NCBI GenBank assembly: GCA_030037495.1
Contig: JASHRG010000043.1
Span: 1 to 45,646 of the forward strand
Length of the DNA: 45,646 nucleotides
Source: Microcaldota archaeon
Lineage (GTDB): Archaea; Micrarchaeota; Micrarchaeia; Micrarchaeales; Micrarchaeaceae
Direction: 5' to 3'
Part shown: piece by piece, positions 1 through 7,857 of the stretch
How positions within the stretch are numbered: position 1 is the stretch's first letter
How the letters are laid out: every line of letters starts with the position of its first letter
Program-made: the position numbers and the translations under genes
The notes under the pieces: generated by a model
What the model was told of the DNA's origin: nothing
Databases searched by the model: none
The model's input: only the letters and a program-made list of their open reading frames with translations

Positions 1-345
1 ATAGAGGGAATGAGAGGCTACATAATCATTGAAGCAGAGGATGAGCTTGCATGCCGTCAGTTCATTACAAGGGAGCACAATGTCAAGGGTATGCTTAACA
101 AACCGCTTAGCGACGATGAGATAAACAAGCTAATTCAGGTAAAGAAGTTTGCGCAAGACATTGAGAAAGGAGACACTGTTGAATTCACAAGCGGTCCATT
201 CAAGGGCTACAAGGCAAAAGTGCTAAAGGTTGACGAGCTCAAGAGCGACATCACTGTTGAGCTTCAAGATGTGGTAGTACCGATACCTATAACTACCAAG
301 ATGAACACAGCTAAGGTAATCCAGAAGGCAGAGAAACAAGAATAA
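1..345 (+). CDS. spt5: Transcription elongation factor Spt5 (NusG homologue), 5'-truncated by window edge
   Basis: Archaeal Spt5 binds RNA polymerase with Spt4 and raises processivity. The visible part covers the end of the NGN domain (RGYIIIEAE, then the HNVKGML segment) and the KOW domain (GDTVEFTSGPFKGYKAKV), ending in the typical VPIPITT segment. The reading frame is already open at base 1 (Ile-Glu-Gly before the first Met at 10), and the NGN beginning is missing, so the true start lies upstream of the window. It is followed 9 nt later by L11, the usual archaeal Spt5-L11 order. Confidence 0.95.
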   Translation: MEGMRGYIIIEAEDELACRQFITREHNVKGMLNKPLSDDEINKLIQVKKFAQDIEKGDTVEFTSGPFKGYKAKVLKVDELKSDITVELQDVVVPIPITTKMNTAKVIQKAEKQE

Positions 346-354
346 TGTGATTAT

Positions 355-822
355 ATGGCAGAAGTAACAATATCAGGGCTCATTGAAGGGGGCAAGGCCA
401 GCGGAGGACCGCCATTTGGGCCAGCCCTAGGGCCTCTTGGAGTCCCGGTCAACAACATAATTGCCGAGATAAACAACAAGACAAAGCAGTTTGAAGGGAT
501 AAAGATTCCTGTAAAAGTTATTGTCAACCCTGAGACTAAGGAGTTTCGTGTTGAGGTGGGATCACCTCCAACAAGCGCGCTCATTCTTAAGGAGCTTGGG
601 ATAGCTTCCGGTGCAAAGACCAAGGAGGAAACAGTGGGCAATCTCACAATTGCGCAAGTTAAGAAGATCGCACAGTCAAAGGAGGCAACAATCTATGGCA
701 AGAGCATGGAGGCAAAGATGACGCAGGTGCTAGGTACATGCAAAAGCATGGGAGTAAAGTGCGAGAACGAGGACCCAAGAAGTATAATAAAGAAGCTCAC
801 CAACGGAGAGCTAAAGGCTTAA
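355..822 (+). CDS. rpl11: 50S ribosomal protein L11
   Basis: L11 binds the GTPase-associated region of 23S rRNA and forms the base of the P-stalk. The 155-residue protein has the N-terminal Gly/Pro-rich motif (GGKASGGPPFGPALGPLGV, about residues 11-29) and the C-terminal RNA-binding domain with NLTIAQVKKIA. Length is normal for archaeal L11, including the C-terminal tail after GTCKSMG. It is probably cotranscribed with spt5. L1 and L10, which often follow, are absent here. The stop codon overlaps a TATA-like element for the next gene. Confidence 0.97.
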   Translation: MAEVTISGLIEGGKASGGPPFGPALGPLGVPVNNIIAEINNKTKQFEGIKIPVKVIVNPETKEFRVEVGSPPTSALILKELGIASGAKTKEETVGNLTIAQVKKIAQSKEATIYGKSMEAKMTQVLGTCKSMGVKCENEDPRSIIKKLTNGELKA

Positions 823-826
823 ATAT
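819..826 (+). promoter_or_regulatory. TATA box for the 855 gene
   Basis: TTAAATAT sits 29-36 nt before the ATG at 855 and overlaps the stop codon of the L11 gene. That spacing would give a transcript with only a few leader bases, common in archaea. Confidence 0.45.
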
Positions 827-854
827 CTGGAAACCATGAGTCATCTCGGATTAA

Positions 855-2336
855 ATGGGCGCAACCGTAAGCACTAATGTCGCTTTTGCGTCAAGAGGTT
901 TTTTCAGGCAGTCTGATTCTAGGCCAGAGCTTGAGAGGACAGAAGCCGTGATAAATGACCTCAGGGCAAGGCTTGCCATACCTCCTGCTGAGCAGGCAAG
1001 GATAGATACAATAAAGCACGAGCTTGCAGAAGCAAGACACGAGGTAACCTCGCTAAGGAGGGGAAGATACAGCAAGAAAAAGCTGGTTGACAGAAAGCAT
1101 GATATTCTATCCAGAAGGGATGGCATTCAGGGCATGATTGAGGTAATGGAGGCATATATGTCGCTTTCATTAGTGAGCCTGTCAAATCCAGAGAACCTGG
1201 CTGTGTTTGCTGCGCCTATGCCAAAGCGCCTTGTCGCGCATGTACGCAATTCTGATGACGCGCTTTCAAGATTATACGAACAAAGATTTGAATCGCAGCG
1301 CGGCAGGGATCCCTCTTCAATGCGGGAGCCTGCCACTGGGGAGGCACTTGCAGAGATCATAATGGCAAGGCAGAACAGAAGACTGCACGGCCTGCTTGAG
1401 GCAAGGGACTCCAACTTCTCGACTATGGGAAATATGGTGGCTCAGGAGCTTTATTCAAATGAGAGACTTGCAGAGCTTGGCAGGGATCTTAGGAATAACT
1501 CCAGGGAACTGAGAGTGGTAAACGCATCACTTAGGGACCATGGTAAAAGGCTTGGCGATGCCATGAAAAGGAAGAAGGAGAAGCTTGATGAGCTCAATGA
1601 ACTAAAAGCAAAGAGCCCGCTCAGCGCCGAGGAGAGGGCAGAGATTGATAACACGCTTAAGAACCTGGGCTTCAAGCTGCAGATGCTGAACGATGCTATA
1701 GGGCAGGAGCTTGGGTTTGAAGCTGCTGCGCTTAGGTACGGCTCGCTCCAGAGCAGCATCGAGGTGCACAGGATCTGGAGGGATGAAAATAGCCTAAACA
1801 AGATTATATACGAAGAGGCTGTCAAAAAGCTCAAGAAGAAATATCACGGGGATTTTTCGCTGGAAAGGGCTGATAGCTGGATTACCAAGGAGGAGCTGCT
1901 CACCCTCAACAAGATGATCTGGGATGTGTGGGCAAGGCGCACAGGAAACATATATAGGAAATCCCTGCGGTTTGGCGCCGATGACACAGAGAGGGCGCTG
2001 GCGCAGCAATTGGTCTGGAGGGATTACCTTGCAGCTGAAGCGAAAGACATTGATGCGCGCAGCGCATGGACTGATGACAGGAATGTTCCGCCATTATTCG
2101 TATGCGGGATAGCAGCATTAATAGACTCCACAGATGGGATGCGGCTGAAAGACCTAAACGTCTATGTCAACATGTTCTATCTACTTAGGGCTGGCAGGAT
2201 AATTCCTATGGCGCGTGGCGTTCCAGAGGGACCGGGTGGGGAATCCAGTGCCACGACAGGCGGCCCGAGCGCTGCCGCGGGCCAGGTCGGCCAGGCCCAT
2301 GGAGTAGTTGGCGAGGCTGCTTCTGCTCAGGCCTGA
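855..2336 (+). CDS. Hypothetical coiled-coil protein (493 aa)
   Basis: No family recognised. The protein is soluble, highly charged and mostly helical, with predicted coiled coils around residues 25-95 and 190-275 (many Arg/Glu/Lys/Leu heptads). A compact, more hydrophobic part with several Trp follows at about 290-440, then a low-complexity Gly/Ala/Ser/Pro tail (about 455-493). There is no signal peptide or membrane segment. The ATG at 855 follows a TATA box at a leaderless-type distance. It lies between ribosomal genes and metabolic genes on the same strand, which gives no functional clue. The coding call rests on one long open frame and normal codon use. Confidence 0.8.
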   Translation: MGATVSTNVAFASRGFFRQSDSRPELERTEAVINDLRARLAIPPAEQARIDTIKHELAEARHEVTSLRRGRYSKKKLVDRKHDILSRRDGIQGMIEVMEAYMSLSLVSLSNPENLAVFAAPMPKRLVAHVRNSDDALSRLYEQRFESQRGRDPSSMREPATGEALAEIIMARQNRRLHGLLEARDSNFSTMGNMVAQELYSNERLAELGRDLRNNSRELRVVNASLRDHGKRLGDAMKRKKEKLDELNELKAKSPLSAEERAEIDNTLKNLGFKLQMLNDAIGQELGFEAAALRYGSLQSSIEVHRIWRDENSLNKIIYEEAVKKLKKKYHGDFSLERADSWITKEELLTLNKMIWDVWARRTGNIYRKSLRFGADDTERALAQQLVWRDYLAAEAKDIDARSAWTDDRNVPPLFVCGIAALIDSTDGMRLKDLNVYVNMFYLLRAGRIIPMARGVPEGPGGESSATTGGPSAAAGQVGQAHGVVGEAASAQA

Positions 2337-2417
2337 GCATATTCCTTGCATTTTTAAGCCTAACCAACCATTAATTAATATTACAAACAATAGAATACGG
2401 TATAGATAATAATCCAA

Positions 2418-3386
2418 GTGGTAGGATTGCCAAAAGAGCACAAACTCATAAAGGGTTTCGTCTTCAGGTTTGTGAAGAAGAGGATTGCGGGATCCACGCT
2501 CAGCTCTGTGCTGAACGAGGCGAGGGACAACTCAGGAAAGGGCCTTCACACAACAGTGACATTCCTGAACGATGAGGTAGATGACTCAGCCAAGGCAAGA
2601 TACAACGCCAATACGTACGTGCAGTTGGCAAAGCAGTCATCAAGGCTCAACCTTAACACAGACCTTTCCATTAGGCTGAGCCAGCTTGGCATGAGCATAA
2701 ACCATGGCACGCTTGATGCGTGCCTTTCTGACGTGGTCAACGCGCTGAAGAGCACTGGGACAAGGGTCTGGTTTGAGGCTGAGAACGGCGCTGACGTTGA
2801 CGAACTGCTTGAAGTCTACAGAAAGTACAGGAACGAGTACAAGAACATCGGGGTTGAGATCCCAGTGATGTACAACCTGGAGGTGAGCACAATAAAGAAG
2901 ATGCTGAAGCCAAACGACATGGTGAAGCTCACCTACTACGCACACCAGAACGAGGCACAGGCCTTTGAGGGAGCTGAGAAGAAGCAGGATGGCAGGAAGG
3001 GCAGAAACGGCAGGGCAAATAAGGAGAAAACCAGCACATACATACTTGAGCACTACGTGTCAAAGATAGGCAAGCTGCTCCAGGCTGATGTGAACGTTGC
3101 TGTGCTTGAGCACGACGAGAAGATAATAACAAAGATTGCCGGTTTTAGCAAGGAGTACAAGAAGAGCCTGATATTCGAGCTGCCGCTTGGCTACAATGAG
3201 AGGAAGATTAATAAGCTTATGAAGATGAAGATTAATCTCAGCATATACACGCCGTATGGAAAGGACTGGACATCTTATGTGGTCAACAGGCTGACATCTG
3301 GGCACGGCCGCATAAGCAGGCTTGCGGAGAGGGTTCTGGAGGGGAGCGGCGCTGAAGTCACAGGTGTTGAAGACGAGGAAGACTAG
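2418..3386 (+). CDS. Proline dehydrogenase-family protein (PRODH-like, FAD TIM barrel)
   Basis: Proline dehydrogenases oxidise proline to pyrroline-5-carboxylate using FAD. The 322-residue frame follows the family order: an N-terminal RFV...AGSTLSSVLNEARDNSGKG segment, a beta strand SIRLSQLGM (family VKLTQLGL), TRVWFEAEN (family RIDMED), a VKLTYYA strand at the place of the VKGAY motif, and the C-terminal IYTPYGKDWTSYVVNRL (family YxPYGxxWxxYxxRRL). One of the two C-terminal arginines that bind the proline carboxylate is Asn here, and the central part is divergent, so substrate may differ. Start is GTG 2418; TTG three codons on is possible. No P5C dehydrogenase is adjacent. Confidence 0.72.
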   Translation: MVGLPKEHKLIKGFVFRFVKKRIAGSTLSSVLNEARDNSGKGLHTTVTFLNDEVDDSAKARYNANTYVQLAKQSSRLNLNTDLSIRLSQLGMSINHGTLDACLSDVVNALKSTGTRVWFEAENGADVDELLEVYRKYRNEYKNIGVEIPVMYNLEVSTIKKMLKPNDMVKLTYYAHQNEAQAFEGAEKKQDGRKGRNGRANKEKTSTYILEHYVSKIGKLLQADVNVAVLEHDEKIITKIAGFSKEYKKSLIFELPLGYNERKINKLMKMKINLSIYTPYGKDWTSYVVNRLTSGHGRISRLAERVLEGSGAEVTGVEDEED

Positions 3387-3429
3387 CGGGGGTAAGAACC
3401 CCAGGAAGGTGAATGCCCAGAAAAGAAAG

Positions 3430-4425
3430 ATGGTAGACGTAGTCACTGGACCCACTTCTGGGATAGGGGTCAAGCTCATAAGGAAGCTGCTTGCAATGGG
3501 CGATGAGGTCAGGGTCATTGTGCTTGAGGACCCATACAAGAGCGAACTCTGGAAGAGGCTGCCTGGCGGAGTCATCCCATATGTTGCAGACATTACGCTT
3601 AAGAAGCCTGATGACGGCCACCACATGAAGGAGGCGTGCTCTGGAGCAGACAGGATATTCCATTTTGCAGCCATAACCGACCTGCAAAGGGCATCAACAG
3701 AGGAGTACATACAGGTAAACGTTATTGGGACAGAGAACGTCCTCAAGGCGTTTGTTGATGGGAATCCCCAGAACAAGCCAGTGCACTTCTTCTACATGAG
3801 CAGCATTTCCGTTTATGGGAGCAGGCCTGGAGAGGTGCTTGCTGAAGATTCAGAGACAAAGCCTGGTAGCACATACGGGGAGACAAAGCTCATGGCAGAG
3901 CTCGTTGTAAAGTCCTTTGCTGCTGCGCACCCCAACATAAGCTACACGATTTACAGGGTTGCAAACATGTACGGCCCTTACTACGATGGGCCATTCAACA
4001 GGATATTCAGGTTCATAAAGCAGGGGAAGCTGCGCTACATAGGAAATGCAGACAACCGCATAACCCTGGTCCATGTGGACGACGCTGTGGACGCGATTCT
4101 CTTGTCAATAGACAACAGGGCCGCTAAGAATGATGTCTTCAATGTTTCTGATGGTGAGGTATACACGCAAAGGCAGCTGTTCACAAAAGCGGCTGAATTC
4201 CTGAAAGTCAGTCCTCCAAGGAAGCACATACACCCTGCTATTGCAATGCTGGGTGCGCCAATACTGAAGCTTGGGAGGGCTGAGCTAGCCTATATAATAA
4301 GCGACAGGGTAATAAGCATAGCAAAGATAAAGAAGACGCTGGACTTCAAGCCAAAGAGGAGCATCGACACAGAAGGCCAGGAGATGGTGAACGAGTTCCT
4401 CAGGCATTACCACGACGGCGAATGA
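3430..4425 (+). CDS. NAD-dependent epimerase/dehydratase (extended SDR)
   Basis: Extended short-chain dehydrogenase, the group containing UDP-glucose 4-epimerase and related nucleotide-sugar enzymes. Visible parts: nucleotide-binding VTGPTSGIG at residues 5-13, HFAAITD around 79-84, SSISVYG with the catalytic Ser near 124, YGETK with catalytic Tyr149 and Lys153, and the downstream YRVANMYGPYY segment. The frame is open further upstream, but the Met at 3430 directly precedes the first Rossmann strand and follows the 2418 gene by 43 nt, so I chose it. The substrate cannot be fixed from sequence; a nucleotide sugar is likely. Confidence 0.85.
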   Translation: MVDVVTGPTSGIGVKLIRKLLAMGDEVRVIVLEDPYKSELWKRLPGGVIPYVADITLKKPDDGHHMKEACSGADRIFHFAAITDLQRASTEEYIQVNVIGTENVLKAFVDGNPQNKPVHFFYMSSISVYGSRPGEVLAEDSETKPGSTYGETKLMAELVVKSFAAAHPNISYTIYRVANMYGPYYDGPFNRIFRFIKQGKLRYIGNADNRITLVHVDDAVDAILLSIDNRAAKNDVFNVSDGEVYTQRQLFTKAAEFLKVSPPRKHIHPAIAMLGAPILKLGRAELAYIISDRVISIAKIKKTLDFKPKRSIDTEGQEMVNEFLRHYHDGE

Positions 4426-4437
4426 TTAGATGATTTG

Positions 4438-5232
4438 ATGAGGAATGGAAAAGTTGAGCTGTACATAAATGAGGCCGTAAGGGGCAAGGGGGCTATGCTC
4501 TTCACATTGATAGACCCAGTTGATTACGATACGCCGGCAATAGCTATAAAGACTGCAAGCGAGTGCGCCAGGGCTGGGGTTGACGCGATACTGCTTGGAG
4601 GCAGCGTTGGAGCACAGGGAGAGCTTCTTGACGAGGTCGCAAAGAGCATAAAGGAGAAGATCGATGTTCCGCTTATACTATTCCCAGGGAACATAGCCAC
4701 AATAACAAGGCACGCTGATGCGATATTGTATATGTCGCTCATGAATTCAAGGAACCCATACTGGCTTGTGCAGGCGCACATGCTTGCTACCCCGCTCATA
4801 AGAAAAGCTGGGATAGAGCCGCTCCCTACAGGGTACATACTTGTTACGCCTGGAGGGACTGCAGGCTGGGTCGGTGATGTCAATCTCATACCAAGGGAAA
4901 AGCCGCAGCTTGCCGCAGCGCTGGCGCTTACCGGGGAGTACCTTGGCCACAGATTAATATTCACTGACACTGGGTCAAACCCAAGGAAGCAGGGATACGG
5001 GCCAATACCACCGGAAATAGTGAAAGCTGTGAAGAGCGCGATAAGCGTTCCATACATGGTTGGCGGGGGGATCAGGACAACGGACGAGCTTAGGGCAACA
5101 TACCAGGCAGGCGCAGACATAGTTGTCATAGGCACAGCGTTTGAAGACCACGGTGCAGAAGTCTTCAAGAAGGCCTCTTCATACGTGAAGGTCACAAAGG
5201 AGGAGGGCGCAAAAAGGCTAAAGAAGATGTAG
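4438..5232 (+). CDS. Geranylgeranylglyceryl phosphate synthase (GGGPS)
   Basis: Catalyses the first ether bond of archaeal membrane lipids, joining geranylgeranyl diphosphate to sn-glycerol-1-phosphate. The TIM-barrel phosphate-binding elements are clear: LIDPVDYD near the N terminus, LLGGSVGA, ILFPGN, YMSLMNSRN, GYILVTPGGTAGWVGD, FTDTGSNPRKQG, and the C-terminal VGGGIRTTDEL followed by IVVIGTAFED. About 264 residues, normal for the family. TTG 4435 directly precedes ATG 4438; ATG is preferred. The gene starts 12 nt after the epimerase stop, so the two are probably cotranscribed. Confidence 0.95.
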   Translation: MRNGKVELYINEAVRGKGAMLFTLIDPVDYDTPAIAIKTASECARAGVDAILLGGSVGAQGELLDEVAKSIKEKIDVPLILFPGNIATITRHADAILYMSLMNSRNPYWLVQAHMLATPLIRKAGIEPLPTGYILVTPGGTAGWVGDVNLIPREKPQLAAALALTGEYLGHRLIFTDTGSNPRKQGYGPIPPEIVKAVKSAISVPYMVGGGIRTTDELRATYQAGADIVVIGTAFEDHGAEVFKKASSYVKVTKEEGAKRLKKM

Positions 5233-5252
5233 CCCCATAGAATAAGGATTCG

Positions 5253-6098
5253 ATGAAGGTGATAACCACAGCTGAGCTCTCTGTGCTTGCAAAGGAGCTC
5301 CAGGATCTCATTGGTTTCTACATTGACAGGTTCTACGAGGTGAGCGAGGGCAGGTTCAGGATCAAGCTGAGCAAGAGCAAGGTTCAGTGCAACCTCCAGA
5401 TAATACTATCACACACAATAAACAAGACTAGTTACATTGAGAAGCAGGATCAGCCAACAGGATTCGCAATGGCTGCCAGGAAGAGGATAGAGGGTTTCCA
5501 GATAAGGGATATAAAGCAGCTCAACAATGACAGGATAATGCTGTTCGTGCTCAAGAAAGGCGAAACAGAGCTAAACCTTGTGGCAGAGATGTTTGGCAGG
5601 GGCAACCTAGTAATAACAGACAATGCGATGAAAATACTGCTCGCATACAGGCAGCAGGAGATGAAGGACAGGGTAATAAAACGAAACATGGAGTACGTGA
5701 CACCAAAGCAGTCCGGAAGCTACAGGGCTGATATCCCGGAAAGCATAATACCAAGCGGTTACAAGACGCTGCAGGAGGCTCTTGACGAATACTACCACGA
5801 GAACCCGGTAAACGCACAAAATGGCGAGAACCCCGGGCAAAAAAGGCTTGCGGAAGAGCTCCAGAACAGCATAAAGAAACAGGAAAAAATACTTGATCGC
5901 ATTGACGTTGAAATAGCGGGCAGCAAGGAGCTTGGGAATGCGCTGTTCAACAACATGGCACTTGTGAACGAGCTTGTAAAGGCTGCGCAGGCAAACAAGA
6001 GGATCACAAAAGAGGAGCTGCAGAAAATGTTCCCCACAATAAGGATATTAAATGTTGACCTGAAAGATAAGAGATTGACAGTAGAGCTGAGCAAATGA
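5253..6098 (+). CDS. Short NFACT-N (Rqc2/NEMF, FbpA-like) domain protein
   Basis: NFACT proteins (Rqc2, NEMF, RqcH) act in ribosome-associated quality control, binding the 50S subunit with peptidyl-tRNA. The first 150 residues match NFACT-N: LAKELQDLIGFYIDRFYE, RFRIKLSKSK, FAMAARKRIEGFQI, LVAEMFGRGNLVITD, ILLAYRQQEMKDRVIKR. A helical, probably coiled-coil segment follows (about 195-265). The frame ends at 281 residues, whereas archaeal homologues are about 600-700 and carry a C-terminal NFACT-R domain that I do not see here. It overlaps the RNase Z gene by 4 nt (ATGA), so the early stop seems an established gene end. Confidence 0.85.
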   Translation: MKVITTAELSVLAKELQDLIGFYIDRFYEVSEGRFRIKLSKSKVQCNLQIILSHTINKTSYIEKQDQPTGFAMAARKRIEGFQIRDIKQLNNDRIMLFVLKKGETELNLVAEMFGRGNLVITDNAMKILLAYRQQEMKDRVIKRNMEYVTPKQSGSYRADIPESIIPSGYKTLQEALDEYYHENPVNAQNGENPGQKRLAEELQNSIKKQEKILDRIDVEIAGSKELGNALFNNMALVNELVKAAQANKRITKEELQKMFPTIRILNVDLKDKRLTVELSK

Positions 6099-6988
6099 CT
6101 ATGAAGATAACTTTCCTTGGCACCGGCGGTTCAATGCCGACAAGGGAAAGGGGCCTGCCATCCGTTGCGCTGGAATACGACGGAAACGTCTACCTCTTCG
6201 ATTGCGGGGAGGGAACGCAGAGGCAGGCGGTGCTCTATTCCGTGAACCTTTCAAGGGTGCACTCCATATTCATATCGCATATTCATGGCGACCACATGCT
6301 TGGTCTTGCTGGACTTGCAAGGACGCTTGCGCTGATAAAGAGGACAAAGCCACTTTATGTATATGTACCTCAAGGCAGCGAGACGATAGCCAGCACGCTG
6401 CTCAAGCTTGAGAACCCTATGATGACATACACTACAATAATAAGCGGGATAACCCCCGGTGTTATATTCAAGGGCAAGGGGTTCAACGTGAGCGCGTTTA
6501 AGGTTGACCACACCGTGCCAACGTTCGGGTTCGCGTTTGAGCTTGAAAAGAGGATGAGATTCATCAAGGATAAGTGCAAGAAGCTGGGGATAAAGGGGTT
6601 GATGTTCAGGCAGCTCTTGAAAAAGGGCTCGATAAGGATAAACGGCAAGACGATAAAACTGAATGACGTGACATATGCCGTAGAGGGCAAGAAAATAGTC
6701 TATGTAACTGACACAAGGCCTGCAAAGACGACAGTTGCAGCTGCAAAGAACGCTGACCTGCTCATGCACGAGGCCACTTTTGCAGACTCCCTGGAAGAGC
6801 TGGCCAGGGAGAGGTCGCATTCCACTGCCGGGGAAGCAGCTGGCGTTGCAAAGAAGGCGAAATGCAAGAGGCTCGTGCTGCTGCACTTCAGCGCAAGGTA
6901 CAAGAACGTAAACGAGACATTAAGGGATGCAAGAAAGGTCTTCAAGAACACTGAAGCAGCAAAGGACGGCGCTGTTATTACCATTTAG
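6095..6988 (+). CDS. rnz: Ribonuclease Z (tRNA 3'-end endonuclease)
   Basis: Metallo-beta-lactamase endonuclease that removes the 3' trailer from pre-tRNA. The zinc motif SHIHGDH is at residues 61-67, the N-terminal FLGTGGSMPTRERG is typical of the short ElaC form, and the later ligands are in YVTDTRP, MHEATF and LLHFSARY. The insertion at about 140-180 corresponds to the exosite region. Length 297, normal. ATG 6095 overlaps the upstream stop; ATG 6101 is an alternative. Its stop codon ends at 6988, and tRNA-Val begins at the next base, so the tRNA is probably read through from this operon and processed by this enzyme. Confidence 0.95.
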   Translation: MTMKITFLGTGGSMPTRERGLPSVALEYDGNVYLFDCGEGTQRQAVLYSVNLSRVHSIFISHIHGDHMLGLAGLARTLALIKRTKPLYVYVPQGSETIASTLLKLENPMMTYTTIISGITPGVIFKGKGFNVSAFKVDHTVPTFGFAFELEKRMRFIKDKCKKLGIKGLMFRQLLKKGSIRINGKTIKLNDVTYAVEGKKIVYVTDTRPAKTTVAAAKNADLLMHEATFADSLEELARERSHSTAGEAAGVAKKAKCKRLVLLHFSARYKNVNETLRDARKVFKNTEAAKDGAVITI

Positions 6989-7060
6989 GGGCTCGTAGTC
7001 GATTGGTAAGACGTCACGTTGACAACGTGAAGACACGGAGTTCGATTCTCCGCGGGCCCA
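6989..7060 (+). tRNA. tRNA-Val (anticodon GAC)
   Basis: Full cloverleaf by eye: acceptor GGGCTCG (6989-6995) with CGGGCCC (7053-7059), one G-U pair; D arm 6998-7012; anticodon stem TCACG/CGTGA with loop TTGACAA, anticodon GAC at 7021-7023; T stem CGGAG/CTCCG with loop TTCGATT; discriminator A7060. No CCA is encoded. It starts on the base after the RNase Z stop. Its 3' end is copied at 7828-7844, downstream of the VapBC pair. Confidence 0.96.
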
Positions 7061-7081
7061 TCTACTTAGATAATAGAAACA

Positions 7082-7091
7082 TTTAAATATA
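7082..7091 (+). promoter_or_regulatory. TATA box of vapBC (Val)
   Basis: TTTAAATATA lies 20-29 nt before the vapB ATG, 21 nt after the tRNA end. The same TTTAAATAT core precedes the tRNA-Leu vapB. It implies a nearly leaderless transcript starting inside the cassette. Confidence 0.5.
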
Positions 7092-7110
7092 TTAATTATG
7101 TAAGTATATT

Positions 7111-7374
7111 ATGGCAAAAACAAGAACGCTAACGATAAGCGTGGATGAGGAATCTGAGAGGAAATTCAGGAAATTGGCGCTGTCAAAATACGGCAAGAGG
7201 AAGGGAACCCTAGGCAAGGCCTTGACCGCAGCCATGGACAAGTGGATCGAGCAGGTTGAGGGGGCAGATCTTACCGCAGAGACGATAGATTTGATGAAGA
7301 AGGGAGTAGCAAAAAAGAAGTGGAAGTTTAATAGAGAGGAGATATATGAAGAGCGATTCAAAAACTTTAGATGA
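7111..7374 (+). CDS. VapB-type antitoxin (ribbon-helix-helix-like)
   Basis: Small 87-residue protein upstream of and overlapping a PIN toxin by 29 nt. The first 60 residues (KTRTLTISVDEESERKFRKL, then a helix up to about MDKWIEQ) fit a ribbon-helix-helix DNA-binding fold with one N-terminal beta strand. The basic and aromatic C-terminal tail (KKKWKFNREEIYEERF) is the likely toxin-binding segment. Antitoxins of this kind neutralise the nuclease and repress their own promoter, here the TATA box just upstream. The call depends mainly on the gene partner. Confidence 0.75.
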   Translation: MAKTRTLTISVDEESERKFRKLALSKYGKRKGTLGKALTAAMDKWIEQVEGADLTAETIDLMKKGVAKKKWKFNREEIYEERFKNFR

Positions 7375-7792
7375 GAATAGATTTTTTGATACCAACCTTT
7401 TCGTGTATGCATATACGGAGCCTAATAGCGAAAAAGGCAAAAGAGCACAAAAGCTACTCATAGATGTTTTTGAGGGCAGGGCGAAGGGTGTACTATCGAA
7501 TCAGGTTCTCGCTGAGCTCTCTTATGTTTTACTGTCAAAATTTGAAACAGACCCGGAGAAGGTCGATGTTATAGTCAGTAGTATAAGGATAAATGCCAAT
7601 TGGAGAAGACTAGAGTACAGCACCAAAACGGTTGCAAAGTGTGTCAAAGCCATACTGCATACGAAAACAAGATTTTTTGATACGCTGATTGCGGAGACCA
7701 TGAGGGAGAATGAAATAAATATGATAATAACGGAGAATACCAAGGACTTTGAGCGTATAAATGGGATGACTACGGTCAATCCTTTTAGGTGA
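7346..7792 (+). CDS. VapC-type PIN-domain ribonuclease toxin
   Basis: PIN nucleases cleave RNA in a Mg-dependent way; VapC toxins typically cut tRNA anticodon loops or rRNA. The acidic set is visible: Asp in FFDTNLFVYAY near residue 15, Glu in VLAELSYVLL, Asp in FFDTLIAETM and the C-terminal IITENTKDF. Length 148. ATG 7346 lies inside vapB, implying translational coupling. The stop at 7790-7792 is 35 nt before the tRNA-Val remnant. Codon use is AT-richer than in the preceding housekeeping genes, consistent with acquisition. Confidence 0.85.
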   Translation: MKSDSKTLDENRFFDTNLFVYAYTEPNSEKGKRAQKLLIDVFEGRAKGVLSNQVLAELSYVLLSKFETDPEKVDVIVSSIRINANWRRLEYSTKTVAKCVKAILHTKTRFFDTLIAETMRENEINMIITENTKDFERINGMTTVNPFR

Positions 7793-7827
7793 CTCGGTTC
7801 CGATTGAAGAATCGAAGCTCTAGGAAC

Positions 7828-7844
7828 ATTCTCCGCCGGCCCAT
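7828..7844 (+). repeat. tRNA-Val 3'-end remnant (att-like)
   Basis: ATTCTCCGCCGGCCCAT matches the T-loop end, T stem, acceptor strand and following T of tRNA-Val (7045-7061) with one change. Upstream bases 7795-7827 are faintly tRNA-like (a hairpin around GATTGAAGAATC) but lack a proper T arm and pair poorly. Confidence 0.75.
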
Positions 7845-7857
7845 TGTTGGTGTGTAA

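Larger units (their letters stand above)
7062..7844 (+). mobile_element. tRNA-Val-anchored VapBC cassette
   Basis: Unit delimited by tRNA-Val on the left and a 17-nt copy of the tRNA 3' end (7828-7844; 16 of 17 match 7045-7061) on the right. It holds only vapB and vapC, in the direction of the tRNA, with their own TATA box. No integrase or other gene is present. The layout is what site-specific integration into a tRNA 3' end leaves behind. The interpretation as a mobile unit is inference. Confidence 0.65.

Noticed and set aside
7795-7844. Second tRNA (Phe-like, GAA in a hairpin loop) or 3' half of a split tRNA after the Val vapC
   Set aside because: The loop is one base short, the T arm lacks a proper 5-bp stem and TTC loop, and no 5' acceptor strand pairs with it. 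A degraded tRNA-Val remnant explains the only strong match.
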